NCBI GenBank assembly: GCA_024685005.1
Contig: JAIKWF010000113.1
Coordinates: 1-64,000 of the forward strand
Origin: Lachnospiraceae bacterium
GTDB taxonomy: Bacteria > Bacillota > Clostridia > Lachnospirales > Lachnospiraceae
DNA length: 64,000 nt
Direction of reading: 5' to 3'
Shown here: positions 1 to 8,719 of the stretch, one piece after another
How the letters are laid out: each line of letters starts with the position of its first letter
Position numbering within the stretch: the first letter of the stretch is position 1
Notes under the pieces: model-generated
Told to the model about the DNA's origin: nothing
What the model saw: only the letters and a program-made list of their open reading frames with translations
Database searches by the model: none
Position numbers and translations under genes: made by a program

Positions 1-1518
1 AAGCATTTTTACAGTATCTATAAAAAGATGAAGAATCAGAACAAGACCATAGACCAGATCTATGATCTGTTCGCCATCCGCATCATTGTCAATTCCGTAA
101 AGGACTGCTATGCGGCCTTGGGAGAGATTCACAAGATGTACAAGCCCATTCCCGGGCGCTTCAAGGATTACATCGCCATGCCCAAAGCCAACATGTATCA
201 GTCCCTTCATACCACTGTCATCGGTTCCTCAGGACAGCCCTTCGAAATTCAGATCCGTACCTACGAGATGCACAGAACCGCAGAGTACGGTATTGCAGCC
301 CACTGGAAATACAAACGGATCGCCAACGGGGAAAAAGTCTCCTCTAACAGCGCAACAGAAGAAGAGAAGCTTTCCTGGCTGAAGCAGATTCTGGAGTGGC
401 AGCAGGACACCTCGGATAACAAACAGTATCTCCAGCTTTTAAAAAGCGATCTGGAGCTGTTTTCCGACAGCGTTTACTGCTTTACCCCCACGGGAGATGT
501 GAAGAACCTGCCGGCAGGCTCTACCCCCATTGACTTTGCCTATGCCATCCATTCGGCGGTGGGGAATAAAATGATCGGCGCCAGAGTAAACGGCAAGCTG
601 GTCACCATTGATTACGAGATCAAAAACGGTGACAGGATCGAGATCGTCACCAGTCAGAACTCCAAAGGGCCCAGTCTTGACTGGCTTTCCGTGGTGAAAT
701 CCACCCAGGCCCGCAACAAGATCAACCAGTGGTTTAAAAACGAGAGAAAAGAAGAGAATATCATCAAAGGCCGGGAGCTTTTGCTGGATTATTGCAAGAC
801 AAAAGGGATCAACCAGGTCAATGTCATGCGTCCGGAGTATATGGAGCATGTCATGCACAAATACGGCTTTAAGGACTGGGAGTCCGTACTGGCCGCTTTG
901 GGTCACGGAGGTCTGAAGGAAGGGCAGATCATCAATAAGATGAATGAGCTCTATGAAAAAGAGCATGCCAAGGAAATCTCCGATGCCCAGATCTTAAAAG
1001 AGATCGAGGAAAACAACCAGCAGGCTTCCAAACGGATGTATCCCAAATCCGGCGGCAGCTCCAAGGGTATTGTGGTAAAGGGAATCACAGATGTATCCGT
1101 GCGTTTTTCCAAATGCTGTTCTCCGGTGCCGGGAGACGAGATCATCGGCTTTGTCACCAGAGGACGGGGGATTTCCATTCACAGAACCGACTGTATGAAT
1201 ATCATTTCCCTGCCTGAGATCGAAAGGAGCCGCCTCATTGACGCGGAGTGGCAGGAAGAGTCTCTGGAAGGCACCGGCAACTATCTGGTAGAGATCATCA
1301 TCCACGCTAATAACAGAAGCGGATTCTTGGCTGATATTTCCAGAACCCTGACGGAAAAGGAGATCGATATCAGGGCGCTGAATACCAGAGTCAGCAAACA
1401 GGGAATTGCCTCCATGGAGATCGCTTTTGAGATCCATTCCAAGGAAGAGCTGCAGAATATCATTGACAGGCTCAGGGCAGTGGAAAGTGTCATCGACATA
1501 GAAAGGAAGAAGAGCTGA
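1..1518 (+). CDS. relA: Bifunctional (p)ppGpp synthetase/hydrolase (Rel family), 5' end missing
   Basis: The reading frame is open from base 1, so the gene starts before the window; 505 codons are visible, against roughly 720-770 residues for a full Rel/SpoT protein. The visible part begins inside the synthetase domain (RIIV, YKPIPGRFKDYIA and the QSLHTTV block), continues through a TGS domain at fragment residues about 155-215 (FTPTGDVKNLPAGSTPIDFAY), a helical and conserved-cysteine region (FSKCCSPVPGD) and ends in a C-terminal ACT domain (about 428-505). The HD hydrolase domain would lie upstream and cannot be checked. Rel proteins make and degrade the stringent-response alarmone from GTP/GDP and ATP on stalled ribosomes. 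The stop codon is directly followed by the ATG of the next gene, so the two are translationally coupled. Confidence 0.95.
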   Translation, partial: KHFYSIYKKMKNQNKTIDQIYDLFAIRIIVNSVKDCYAALGEIHKMYKPIPGRFKDYIAMPKANMYQSLHTTVIGSSGQPFEIQIRTYEMHRTAEYGIAAHWKYKRIANGEKVSSNSATEEEKLSWLKQILEWQQDTSDNKQYLQLLKSDLELFSDSVYCFTPTGDVKNLPAGSTPIDFAYAIHSAVGNKMIGARVNGKLVTIDYEIKNGDRIEIVTSQNSKGPSLDWLSVVKSTQARNKINQWFKNERKEENIIKGRELLLDYCKTKGINQVNVMRPEYMEHVMHKYGFKDWESVLAALGHGGLKEGQIINKMNELYEKEHAKEISDAQILKEIEENNQQASKRMYPKSGGSSKGIVVKGITDVSVRFSKCCSPVPGDEIIGFVTRGRGISIHRTDCMNIISLPEIERSRLIDAEWQEESLEGTGNYLVEIIIHANNRSGFLADISRTLTEKEIDIRALNTRVSKQGIASMEIAFEIHSKEELQNIIDRLRAVESVIDIERKKS

Positions 1519-2154
1519 ATGGCCAAGCTGAAGATCGGCCGCATTGTAATGGGCGGCGCCATGACCAATTGTTACTTTGTATACCGGGAAGGCGAAAGAG
1601 AGTGTCTCTTTTTTGATCCGGCAGCCCACGGGGATGTGATCTTCCAAAAACTGCAGGATGCAGGCTTTACCGTAGCCGGCATCTGTCTGACCCATGGCCA
1701 TTTTGATCATATTTACGGTCTTGCAAAACTAAAGGAACTGACCGGCGCTAAGGTTTACGCGGCGGCAGCGGAAAAAGAGCTGATGGGGGATGTACATGCC
1801 AATGTATCGGATCTGTTCGGCAGAGCGGTCACGGCCCAGGCGGATACGTATCTTGAAGACGGAGATGTGGTAAGCTGCGCAGGTTTGGAAGCAAAAATGA
1901 TCCTGACCCCGGGACATACCCAGGGAAGCTGCTGCTACTACTTTGAAAAAGATAACCTTCTGGTCAGCGGAGACACCTTATTTGAAGAATCCGTGGGACG
2001 GACGGATTTCCCTACGGGAAGCAGCTCTCAGCTGATCCGGTCCATAAGGGAAAAACTGTTTATCCTTCCGGATGAGACGATGGTTTATCCCGGTCACGGC
2101 GAAAGTACCACCATCGGACATGAGAAGAAGTACAATCCTTTTGCGGGGATGTAA
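1519..2154 (+). CDS. MBL-fold metallo-hydrolase (glyoxalase II-like)
   Basis: A 211-residue metallo-beta-lactamase-fold protein. The metal ligands are visible: HGHFDH at residues 59-64, a PGH motif with H133, the bridging aspartate in SGDTLF (D152) and H193 in YPGHGES. The length and the PGHT-QG layout match the small hydroxyacylglutathione-hydrolase-like enzymes usually found next to rel in Clostridia, but the true substrate cannot be read from the sequence; a thioesterase or persulfide dioxygenase-like activity is equally possible. The ATG touches the rel stop codon and hemZ follows 9 bases later, so it belongs to the same transcription unit. Confidence 0.9.
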   Translation: MAKLKIGRIVMGGAMTNCYFVYREGERECLFFDPAAHGDVIFQKLQDAGFTVAGICLTHGHFDHIYGLAKLKELTGAKVYAAAAEKELMGDVHANVSDLFGRAVTAQADTYLEDGDVVSCAGLEAKMILTPGHTQGSCCYYFEKDNLLVSGDTLFEESVGRTDFPTGSSSQLIRSIREKLFILPDETMVYPGHGESTTIGHEKKYNPFAGM

Positions 2155-2163
2155 GAAAGACAG

Positions 2164-3720
2164 ATGAAACAGATCATTATCACTTATCGGCAAACGATAC
2201 AGGAGTCCTATTTCCATGCGCTTTTGCGATCCTTTTATCCCGGCTGCGTCATCCGATTTTTGCAGGAAGGCGGGCAGGAGCAGGAGAAAAAGAAGAAGGA
2301 AGAGCGGAGCGCAGAGAAAGCAGAGGCAGATGAGCCCTTATATTTTCTGATCGTAAGAGAGGAAAAAGGAGAGGCTCTTTTTTCTGCATGGGAACGGGAA
2401 AAGACATTTGAAAAAACCTGCCCTTTAACATGCGAAGGAAAAGGGCAGGAGGAAGAGTTCAAGAACTTTATCTACGAATGTCTTTGTGAGTTTACAAAAA
2501 AAAGCCTGCCCTGGGGATCCCTTATGGGGGTTCGGCCCACCAAGCTGGGGAGAAGATGGCTCCGGATTGAGGAAAAAGACCAGCAGCAGAAGACAGAGGC
2601 GGAAGAAACAAGCCTTCACGGCAGCATCGCAGAGCGGTATCAAAGCAGTTATCACGTAAGTGAGAAAAAAGCAAAGCTGGCTGCGGATATAGCTATCCGG
2701 GAGGAAAAGCTGATCCGGCGGCTGGATCCGGAAAAGGGATTCAGTCTGTATGTGGGTGTACCTTTTTGCCCCACCAGATGCCTGTATTGCTCTTTTACCT
2801 CCAATCCCATAGCTGCCTGCAAAGATCTGGTGGAGCCCGCCCTTGGGGCTATGATCGAAGAGATCAGACAGAGCGCAGGTCTGATGGCACATAACAGACC
2901 GGATACGGTATATATCGGCGGCGGAACGCCCACGGCCCTTTCAGCGCATCAGCTGGAACGCCTTATGGGAGCCATTGCGGAAAGCTTTGATCTTTCCGGG
3001 GTAATGGAATATACGGTGGAAGCGGGAAGAGCCGACAGCATCACGAAAGACAAGCTTCGGGTGATAAAGGAAATGGGAGCGGAGCGGATCTCCGTAAATC
3101 CCCAGACCATGAACCCGGAAACCCTGGCGCTCATCGGAAGAAAAGGAACACCGGATGAAGTAAAGCAGGCTTTTGCCCTTGCCAAAGAGGCAGGGTTTGA
3201 CCATATTAATATGGATCTGATCCTGGGACTTCCCGGGGAAGGGATCAGTGAGGTGCACCGCACCTTAAGCGAAGTGGAAGCTTTAGGGCCGGACAGCATG
3301 ACGGTGCATTCCCTGGCGGTTAAGAGAGGGTCGGATCTGCACAGAAAGATCACGGAAGAAGGAATCTATGTCAACGGCGACTGCAGCGATGCCATGGAAC
3401 TTGCCATGGAGTCGGCAGAGAGAATGGGACTTTTGCCTTACTATCTCTACCGCCAGAAAAATATGAGCGGCAATCAGGAAAATGTGGGATTTGCCAAAGA
3501 AGGAAAGTTTGGATTGTATAACATTTTGATCATGGAAGAGGTGCAGTCTCTGATCGCCTGCGGTCCGGGAGGGATCTCTAAGCGGGTGAAGGTGCAAAAA
3601 GAAGAAGCGGACGGTGTGCATATTACCCGGTGCGAAAATGTAAAAGAGCTGCAAAGCTATATCGACAGGACAGATGAAATGCTCCTGCGCAAGCGTGAAT
3701 TATTTGAGGTAGAACAATGA
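2164..3720 (+). CDS. hemZ: Oxygen-independent coproporphyrinogen dehydrogenase HemZ
   Basis: A 518-residue radical SAM protein. The iron-sulfur cluster motif is C202-x3-C206-x2-C209 (VPFCPTRCLYCSF), followed by the HemN-like glycine motif YIGGGTPTAL and the HemN-family block RISVNPQTMN. The N-terminal 190 residues carry the HemZ-specific extension, here with a charged Lys/Glu-rich stretch around residues 40-58. HemN/HemZ proteins carry out radical SAM chemistry on porphyrin propionates in anaerobic haem synthesis; since no other haem genes are present here, related roles are possible. It lies 9 bases after the MBL gene and overlaps ispE by 4 bases (ATGA). Confidence 0.9.
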   Translation: MKQIIITYRQTIQESYFHALLRSFYPGCVIRFLQEGGQEQEKKKKEERSAEKAEADEPLYFLIVREEKGEALFSAWEREKTFEKTCPLTCEGKGQEEEFKNFIYECLCEFTKKSLPWGSLMGVRPTKLGRRWLRIEEKDQQQKTEAEETSLHGSIAERYQSSYHVSEKKAKLAADIAIREEKLIRRLDPEKGFSLYVGVPFCPTRCLYCSFTSNPIAACKDLVEPALGAMIEEIRQSAGLMAHNRPDTVYIGGGTPTALSAHQLERLMGAIAESFDLSGVMEYTVEAGRADSITKDKLRVIKEMGAERISVNPQTMNPETLALIGRKGTPDEVKQAFALAKEAGFDHINMDLILGLPGEGISEVHRTLSEVEALGPDSMTVHSLAVKRGSDLHRKITEEGIYVNGDCSDAMELAMESAERMGLLPYYLYRQKNMSGNQENVGFAKEGKFGLYNILIMEEVQSLIACGPGGISKRVKVQKEEADGVHITRCENVKELQSYIDRTDEMLLRKRELFEVEQ

Positions 3721-4598
3721 AAGATACAGTAACGAAAGAGGCTTTTGCCAAGATCAATTTAACCCTGGATGTGGTGGGCATCCGCGAGGACGGTTACCAT
3801 CTGGTACAGATGGTCATGCAAAGCGTTTCCCTCCATGATACCCTGACGCTTTCCAGAATTCCGGAGGATGCGATCCGGCTTAGTATCGATATTCCGGGCC
3901 TGGAGTGCGACGAGCGGAATCTGATCTGGAAGGCAGCGGATCTGATCCGGAAGGAGTACGGGATCAAAGAAGGGGTTGCCATCGATCTGAAAAAAAGAAT
4001 TCCCATGGCAGCGGGCCTTGCGGGAGGTTCTACGGACTGCGCTGCAACGCTGACGGGAATGGCGGAACTGTTTGATCTTTCTTTATCGCAGGAAAGGATC
4101 CGGGAACTGGGACTTACTCTGGGAGCGGATGTTCCCTACTGTGTTATGGGAAAAACAGCCCTGGCAGAGGGCATCGGAGAAAAGCTGACGCCCCTTGCGG
4201 ATATCCCGGACTGTTTCATTTTGCTGGCAAAACCCCGGGAGGGCGTATCTACAGGCGGCGTGTATAAGGCCCTGGATGCCCTGTCCGGTTATCCCCATCC
4301 CGATACAAAGGGTGTTTTGAATGCGCTTGAAACAGGAGACCTTGCGGGGATCACAGACAGGCTTTGCAACGTGCTGGAAAACGTTACGGCAGCGGCCAAT
4401 CCCGGCATCGGAAAATTGAAAGAGCAGATGCTGGAATACGGCGCCATGGGCTCTCTTATGAGCGGCTCCGGCCCCACGGTCTTCGGCATTTTTGCGCAGG
4501 AAGAAGCGGCAAAGGCCGCAGCAGAAAAGCTGAACGCAGAAGGCTTTGACGGGGAGTGCTTTGTGACTCGTCCCGTGACGGCCCGAAATGCTTTTTAA
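3717..4598 (+). CDS. ispE: 4-diphosphocytidyl-2-C-methyl-D-erythritol kinase
   Basis: A 293-residue GHMP-family kinase of the non-mevalonate (MEP) isoprenoid pathway, phosphorylating the 2-hydroxyl of CDP-methylerythritol. The N-terminal AKINLTLDVVG block is typical of IspE, the ATP-binding glycine-rich motif PMAAGLAGGSTD is at residues 96-107, and the third GHMP motif LMSGSGPTVFG lies near residue 250. Full length for the family. The start ATG overlaps the hemZ stop (ATGA), implying translational coupling. It ends the leading operon; a new promoter lies before the next gene. Confidence 0.95.
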   Translation: MKDTVTKEAFAKINLTLDVVGIREDGYHLVQMVMQSVSLHDTLTLSRIPEDAIRLSIDIPGLECDERNLIWKAADLIRKEYGIKEGVAIDLKKRIPMAAGLAGGSTDCAATLTGMAELFDLSLSQERIRELGLTLGADVPYCVMGKTALAEGIGEKLTPLADIPDCFILLAKPREGVSTGGVYKALDALSGYPHPDTKGVLNALETGDLAGITDRLCNVLENVTAAANPGIGKLKEQMLEYGAMGSLMSGSGPTVFGIFAQEEAAKAAAEKLNAEGFDGECFVTRPVTARNAF

Positions 4599-4608
4599 AC
4601 GGTTCTTC

Positions 4609-4638
4609 TTTACAAAGCCGCAAGCAGGCTGATACAAT
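4609..4638 (+). promoter_or_regulatory. Probable sigma-A promoter for the HisRS-like gene
   Basis: TTTACA at 4609-4614 and TACAAT at 4633-4638, separated by 18 bases, in the 106-base gap between ispE and the HisRS-like gene. It suggests a separate transcription start here. Confidence 0.5.
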
Positions 4639-4704
4639 ATGAGCTGTGCCTGATAAGGATTAGAATGATGAAAAAGGATCCGCGCAGGATCGGAAAGGAA
4701 GCAT

Positions 4705-5985
4705 ATGAGCAATAAACTGAACAAAAAGCCGGTTAACGGAATGAAGGACGTGCTGCCCAGAGAAATGGAGATCCGTTCCTGGTGCATGAAGGTGATCAGA
4801 GAAAACTATAAAAAATACGGGTTTACCGAGATCGAAACCCCTTGCGTAGAGAGCATTGAAAATCTGTCCTCCAAGCAGGGCGGTGAGAACGAGAAACTCA
4901 TCTTTAAGATCTTAAAGCGCGGAGAAAAGCTTTCCTCCGCATTGATGGGAGAAGGTGCAAAGGAAGAAAATAATCTGGCGGACAGCGGTCTTCGCTATGA
5001 TCTGACCCTGCCTTTATCCAGATATTATGCCAATCATGCAAATGAACTGCCCAGCCCTTTCAAGGCGTTGCAGATGGGTAATGTATTCCGGGCTGACAGG
5101 CCCCAGAAGGGCAGATTCAGACAGTTTATGCAGTGCGACATCGACATTTTGGGAGAGCCTTCCAACCTGGCGGAGATCGAGCTGATCCTGGCAACCACCT
5201 CTACCTTAAAGAAACTGGGCTTTAACGATTTTACCGTAAGGATCAATGAACGCAGGATCCTGCGTGCCATGGCCATCAGCTGCGGTTTTGAAGAAGACAG
5301 ACTGGACGGAGTTTACATCACTCTGGATAAGATGGACAAGATCGGCCTGGAGGGCGTGGAAAGCGAGCTGAAGGAAGACGGTTTTTCCGAAGAAGCGGTC
5401 AGCGCATATGTTGGGCTTCTTGACGGACTGCAGAAGGCGGAAGACCCCCTTGCCTATCTGAAAGAAAAACTGGGAGAGAGCCTGGAGGAAGGCGTTTGCG
5501 AAAGCCTTGCCCAGATTAAAGAGAGCGTTCTGGCAGCAGGCAGCGACGGATTTGAGATCCTGTTTGACCCCACACTGGTGCGTGGAATGGGCTATTATAC
5601 AGGTACGATCTTTGAGATCGAGATGAAGGAATTCGGCTCCAGTGTTGCCGGCGGCGGCAGATATGATAAGATGGTGGGACGTTTTACGGGGAATGATACC
5701 CCGGCCTGCGGCTTTTCCATCGGATTTGAGCGCATCATCACCATCCTTTTGGACAAAGACTTTAAGATCCCCGATGAGAAGAAAAAAGTGGCGTTCCTGC
5801 TGGAAAAGGGACTTCCCACAGACAAGCTTGCCCAGGCTATTTCCCTGGCACAGCAAAGAAGAGATGCCGGCGAGCAGGTGCTGATGGTCCGGATGAACAA
5901 AAACAAAAAATTCCAGAAGCAGCAGCTGGAGGGAGAGGGATACGAAGAGTTCGTGGACTTCTATCGTGAAGCGCTGAAGAACTGA
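4705..5985 (+). CDS. hisS: Histidyl-tRNA synthetase (divergent HisRS-like)
   Basis: A 426-residue class II aminoacyl-tRNA synthetase. Motif 2 region lies at residues 128-150 (FRADRPQKGRFRQFMQCDID), the histidine-specific HisA loop is LVRGMGYYTG (291-300) and the HisB/motif 3 region shows GGGRYD and GFSIGFERI. Both histidine-binding signatures argue for a HisRS rather than the catalytically dead HisZ regulator of ATP phosphoribosyltransferase. The C-terminal domain is short and does not show the conserved strands of the usual anticodon-binding domain; it ends in a Lys/Asn-rich segment followed by EGYEEFVDFYREALKN. No his biosynthesis genes are nearby. Start ATG 4705 follows GGAAAGGAAG. It may be the second HisRS-like copy of the genome. 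Confidence 0.8.
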   Translation: MSNKLNKKPVNGMKDVLPREMEIRSWCMKVIRENYKKYGFTEIETPCVESIENLSSKQGGENEKLIFKILKRGEKLSSALMGEGAKEENNLADSGLRYDLTLPLSRYYANHANELPSPFKALQMGNVFRADRPQKGRFRQFMQCDIDILGEPSNLAEIELILATTSTLKKLGFNDFTVRINERRILRAMAISCGFEEDRLDGVYITLDKMDKIGLEGVESELKEDGFSEEAVSAYVGLLDGLQKAEDPLAYLKEKLGESLEEGVCESLAQIKESVLAAGSDGFEILFDPTLVRGMGYYTGTIFEIEMKEFGSSVAGGGRYDKMVGRFTGNDTPACGFSIGFERIITILLDKDFKIPDEKKKVAFLLEKGLPTDKLAQAISLAQQRRDAGEQVLMVRMNKNKKFQKQQLEGEGYEEFVDFYREALKN

Positions 5986-6034
5986 TCCCCGGACGTGATC
6001 CCGGCCAGCGCAAAAGTTAGCGGCGGATAATATT

Positions 6035-6808
6035 ATGCAAAAGATCCTGATCTGCAATTGCAAATCACTGACAGAGAAAAAGGAATATGAAAGGGCTTAC
6101 CGGCAGACATCTGCTTTCCGGCAAAAGAAAGCGGATGCCTGTAAGCAGGAAATGGATAAGGCCAGGTGCATCTGCGCCGGCCTCCTGCTGCGGGAAGCCT
6201 TTTTTTCGTACGCGCAAAGCTGCCGGGAGGATCTCTTGATAAAGGATGGAGCTGTAACAGCAAAGACAGAAGAGTCAGCAGAGACAGCAGGGCCGGGGAA
6301 GCTGGCCTTGGAGTATACGATCTCTCAGCTTATGGAAGTCTGCGAAAAAAAGATGACAGGAGGCTTTGATCTGCCGGAAGAGATGGCAGAAAAGAGCGGA
6401 AGAACCTGTTTTCAGGGAGAAGGGAAAGCCCGGGGGGATGAGCCTTTTGCGGTTCCCTACCTTACCATTTCTCACTCCGGAGACTATGCTGCGGCCGTAG
6501 TATCAGACAGCCCCATCGGTCTTGATATCCAGAAAAAGAGGCACTTTTCTGACAGTATGATCCGAAAGTTTTTATCCGGACAGGAGTTTGAAACCTATCA
6601 GCAGCTGCTGGGAGAGGGCAGCGAGAGGGCAGAAGGGTATCTTTTGCAGCTTTGGTGTGATAAAGAGGCTGCCGCCAAGCTGGACGGGCGGGGCATTTTT
6701 GCCATGCTGCCGGAACTGACAAAAGACGACTGGCGGGAAAAAAGCGGAATCCTGACCACAGAGATTGCCATGCCGGGGGAGTATGCGGGAGCTGTTGCAT
6801 GCAGATAA
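6035..6808 (+). CDS. 4'-phosphopantetheinyl transferase (Sfp type)
   Basis: A 257-residue protein of the Sfp/AcpT superfamily, which moves the phosphopantetheine arm from coenzyme A to a carrier protein serine. The first signature is PIGLDIQ with the Mg-binding D164; the second is LWCDKEAAAK (W207, K210, E211). In Sfp the residue two after the aspartate is a glutamate; here it is Q166, as seen in several functional members. The upstream half (residues 50-140) is unusually long and poorly conserved. No NRPS, PKS or carrier protein gene is seen in the window, so the target is unknown. The ribosome binding site is weak. Confidence 0.8.
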   Translation: MQKILICNCKSLTEKKEYERAYRQTSAFRQKKADACKQEMDKARCICAGLLLREAFFSYAQSCREDLLIKDGAVTAKTEESAETAGPGKLALEYTISQLMEVCEKKMTGGFDLPEEMAEKSGRTCFQGEGKARGDEPFAVPYLTISHSGDYAAAVVSDSPIGLDIQKKRHFSDSMIRKFLSGQEFETYQQLLGEGSERAEGYLLQLWCDKEAAAKLDGRGIFAMLPELTKDDWREKSGILTTEIAMPGEYAGAVACR

Positions 6809-6810
6809 AA

Positions 6811-6830
6811 AAGAGGCCATCAGGCCTCTT
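6811..6830 (-). terminator. Rho-independent terminator of the CorC-like gene
   Basis: Perfect 8-bp stem (6811-6818 with 6823-6830) and a 4-base loop. On the minus strand it is followed by a T6 tract, so it serves the CorC-like gene; the gene's own stop codon (complement of 6820-6822) begins in the loop. On the plus strand the tail is CTTC, so termination from the transferase side would be weak. Confidence 0.8.
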
Positions 6831-8148
6831 CTTCAATGTGCGCTTCATTGATCTGCTCCCCGTCTCCGGATTCGGCATCTTCGGCCGGCTCCACAGAGGG
6901 AGGAAGCTCCAGATCCACAAATTTGATCCTGTTTTTCACAATCTCTCCGGCACTCAGACGATAGCCGGTATCCAGTACAACGCTTTCGCCGGCGTGGGGA
7001 AGTCTGTCCAAATGCTCGATCATCAGTCCGCCGATGGAATCATAATGCTCCGAATCCAAATCGGTGTGCAGGGCATCATTCACATCATCCAGTTTCACGG
7101 AACCGGCAATACGGTAAGTGCCGTCTTCCAAAGTCTGGATCAGTTCATTTTCCGACTCATCATACTCATCATGGATCTCGCCCACGATCTCCTCTAACAG
7201 GTCCTCCAAAGTGATCAGACCGATGGAAGAACCGTATTCATCGATGACGATGGCCAGAGAATTGCTGGTCTCCTGCATCTCGTGGAGAAGCTCATCTGTT
7301 TTCTTGGTCTCATAGGTATAATAGGGCTCCCTGAGGATGCTGTGAATGTTGAAATCCGCAGGTTTTTTTACCAGGAAAAAATCCTTCAGGGTAACGATGC
7401 CGATGATATTTTCCATGTCCTCCTCGTAAACGGGGATCCTGGAATACATGGTTTCCTGAAACAGAGACTGGAGCTGATGGTAGGAAGCGTGCACCTCGAT
7501 CATGGTCATGTCGATCCTGGGGATCATGATATCCTTGGCCAGAGAATCGTTCAGGTCGAACACGTTCTGGATCATCTCTTTTTCATCCGTTTCGATGACA
7601 CCCTCTTCATGGCTGGCATCCACATAGGAAAGAAGCTCTTTTTCGCTCATTACCGAAGGACGCTTGTCAGGATCCATTCCCACAATGGTCAAAAGAACCT
7701 TGCTTAATCCGTCGATGAGCAAAATCACAGGCGTCAGGATCAGCATCAGCAAAGCAATGGGAAAAGAGTAAGCGAGTGCTAACTTTTCCGAATAGAGTCT
7801 GGCAGCCGTTTTGGGAATGATCTCACCGAACAGAAGGATCAGCAACGTTAAAATACCGGTGGTGACACCTACCAGCGCACTGCCGAAAAGGTGAATGGTA
7901 ATGGCGGTGGCCAGGGAGGTGATGGAAATGTTCACCAGGTTATTTCCGATCAAAATGGTGGAAAGCATTTTCCCCGGCTGGGACAGGATTTTCTCAAGCC
8001 GCGCCGCGCTTCGGCTGCCCTCCTGGGAAAGAGCGCGGATCCGCACCGGATTGGCAGCGGAAAGGGCTGTTTCCGCCGAAGAGAAAAAGGCGGACAAAAG
8101 AAGCAAAATCAAAAGAATGATCAATTGTATCAATATGGTGGTCGTCAA
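6820..8148 (-). CDS. CNNM/HlyC-CorC family membrane protein (CBS domains)
   Basis: A 442-residue protein with the usual order: an N-terminal DUF21/CNNM transmembrane domain (about residues 1-185, four hydrophobic segments), a CBS-domain pair (about 200-330, with IPRIDMTMIEV and VIDEYGSSIGLITLEDLLEEIVG) and a C-terminal CorC_HlyC domain (about 345-425). Members are linked to magnesium and cobalt efflux or resistance; the older haemolysin name is historical. The start is taken as TTG at 8148, preceded on the minus strand by GGGGAGAT at a suitable spacing; no ATG lies nearby in frame. The tail is very acidic (EPAEDAESGDGEQ). The gene is single and faces its neighbours on both sides. Confidence 0.9.
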   Translation of the reverse strand: MTTTILIQLIILLILLLLSAFFSSAETALSAANPVRIRALSQEGSRSAARLEKILSQPGKMLSTILIGNNLVNISITSLATAITIHLFGSALVGVTTGILTLLILLFGEIIPKTAARLYSEKLALAYSFPIALLMLILTPVILLIDGLSKVLLTIVGMDPDKRPSVMSEKELLSYVDASHEEGVIETDEKEMIQNVFDLNDSLAKDIMIPRIDMTMIEVHASYHQLQSLFQETMYSRIPVYEEDMENIIGIVTLKDFFLVKKPADFNIHSILREPYYTYETKKTDELLHEMQETSNSLAIVIDEYGSSIGLITLEDLLEEIVGEIHDEYDESENELIQTLEDGTYRIAGSVKLDDVNDALHTDLDSEHYDSIGGLMIEHLDRLPHAGESVVLDTGYRLSAGEIVKNRIKFVDLELPPSVEPAEDAESGDGEQINEAHIEEEA

Positions 8149-8311
8149 ATTTTATCTCCCCTGCATATAGCGCAGCTGCTTGATAGCATCCGGACATAAG
8201 CTGCACCGTAGTTTTATGATATCCACAAGATACTATAACGGCAGGAGAATGTCAAATCAGACAGGGGCGGAAAGTGCTTATGAAAAACTTCGGATAAGCT
8301 GCAGGATGAAG

Positions 8312-8340
8312 TGGCAATCTTTCCGGAATGATGGTAAAAT
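8312..8340 (+). promoter_or_regulatory. Probable promoter of the DUF4176/T7SS-like locus
   Basis: TGGCAA at 8312-8317, 17-base spacer, TAAAAT at 8335-8340 preceded by TGG (extended -10). It lies 57 bases before the DUF4176 start codon. Confidence 0.45.
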
Positions 8341-8397
8341 GAAAAAAGCGTAAAAACCTGTAACAGGAAAATGAAAAAGTAAAGGAGAGACACAACT

Positions 8398-8706
8398 ATG
8401 TTTAAAAATGGTATGTTACCCGTAGGATCCGTTGTTTTGTTAAAGGGCGGCGAGAAAAGAGTGATGATCTGCGGAAGGATCCAGACCAAGAGCGGTGATG
8501 ATGAGATCTTTGAGTATTCCGCATGCATGTTCCCTGACGGCATCGTTGATCCCACGAAGATGATCTTCTTTAACTCCGAAGATATTGACAGAGTATTCTT
8601 CATCGGCCTGCAGGATCCGGAAGAACTGGCTTATCAGGCAAAGATCAAAGAGCTGGGCGAATTCGAAGTAAAGGACGGAAAGATCGTTCCCAAGAATCAG
8701 GCATAG
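8398..8706 (+). CDS. DUF4176 domain-containing protein
   Basis: A 102-residue soluble protein with a good ribosome binding site (AAAGGAGA at 8381-8388). The pattern MLPVGSVVLLKGG, then a middle block with the GRIQ and FEYSACMFPDG segments and the motif FNSEDIDRVFFIGLQDPEE, matches the DUF4176 family. DUF4176 genes are found next to type VII (ESX/WXG100) secretion genes in Bacillota and often beside LXG-type toxins; the biochemical function is not established. Here the context is consistent: it is the first of three genes ending with an LXG/WXG-like secreted protein. A role as chaperone or accessory factor is inference from position only. Confidence 0.8.
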   Translation: MFKNGMLPVGSVVLLKGGEKRVMICGRIQTKSGDDEIFEYSACMFPDGIVDPTKMIFFNSEDIDRVFFIGLQDPEELAYQAKIKELGEFEVKDGKIVPKNQA

Positions 8707-8719
8707 AAAGAAACGGGAT

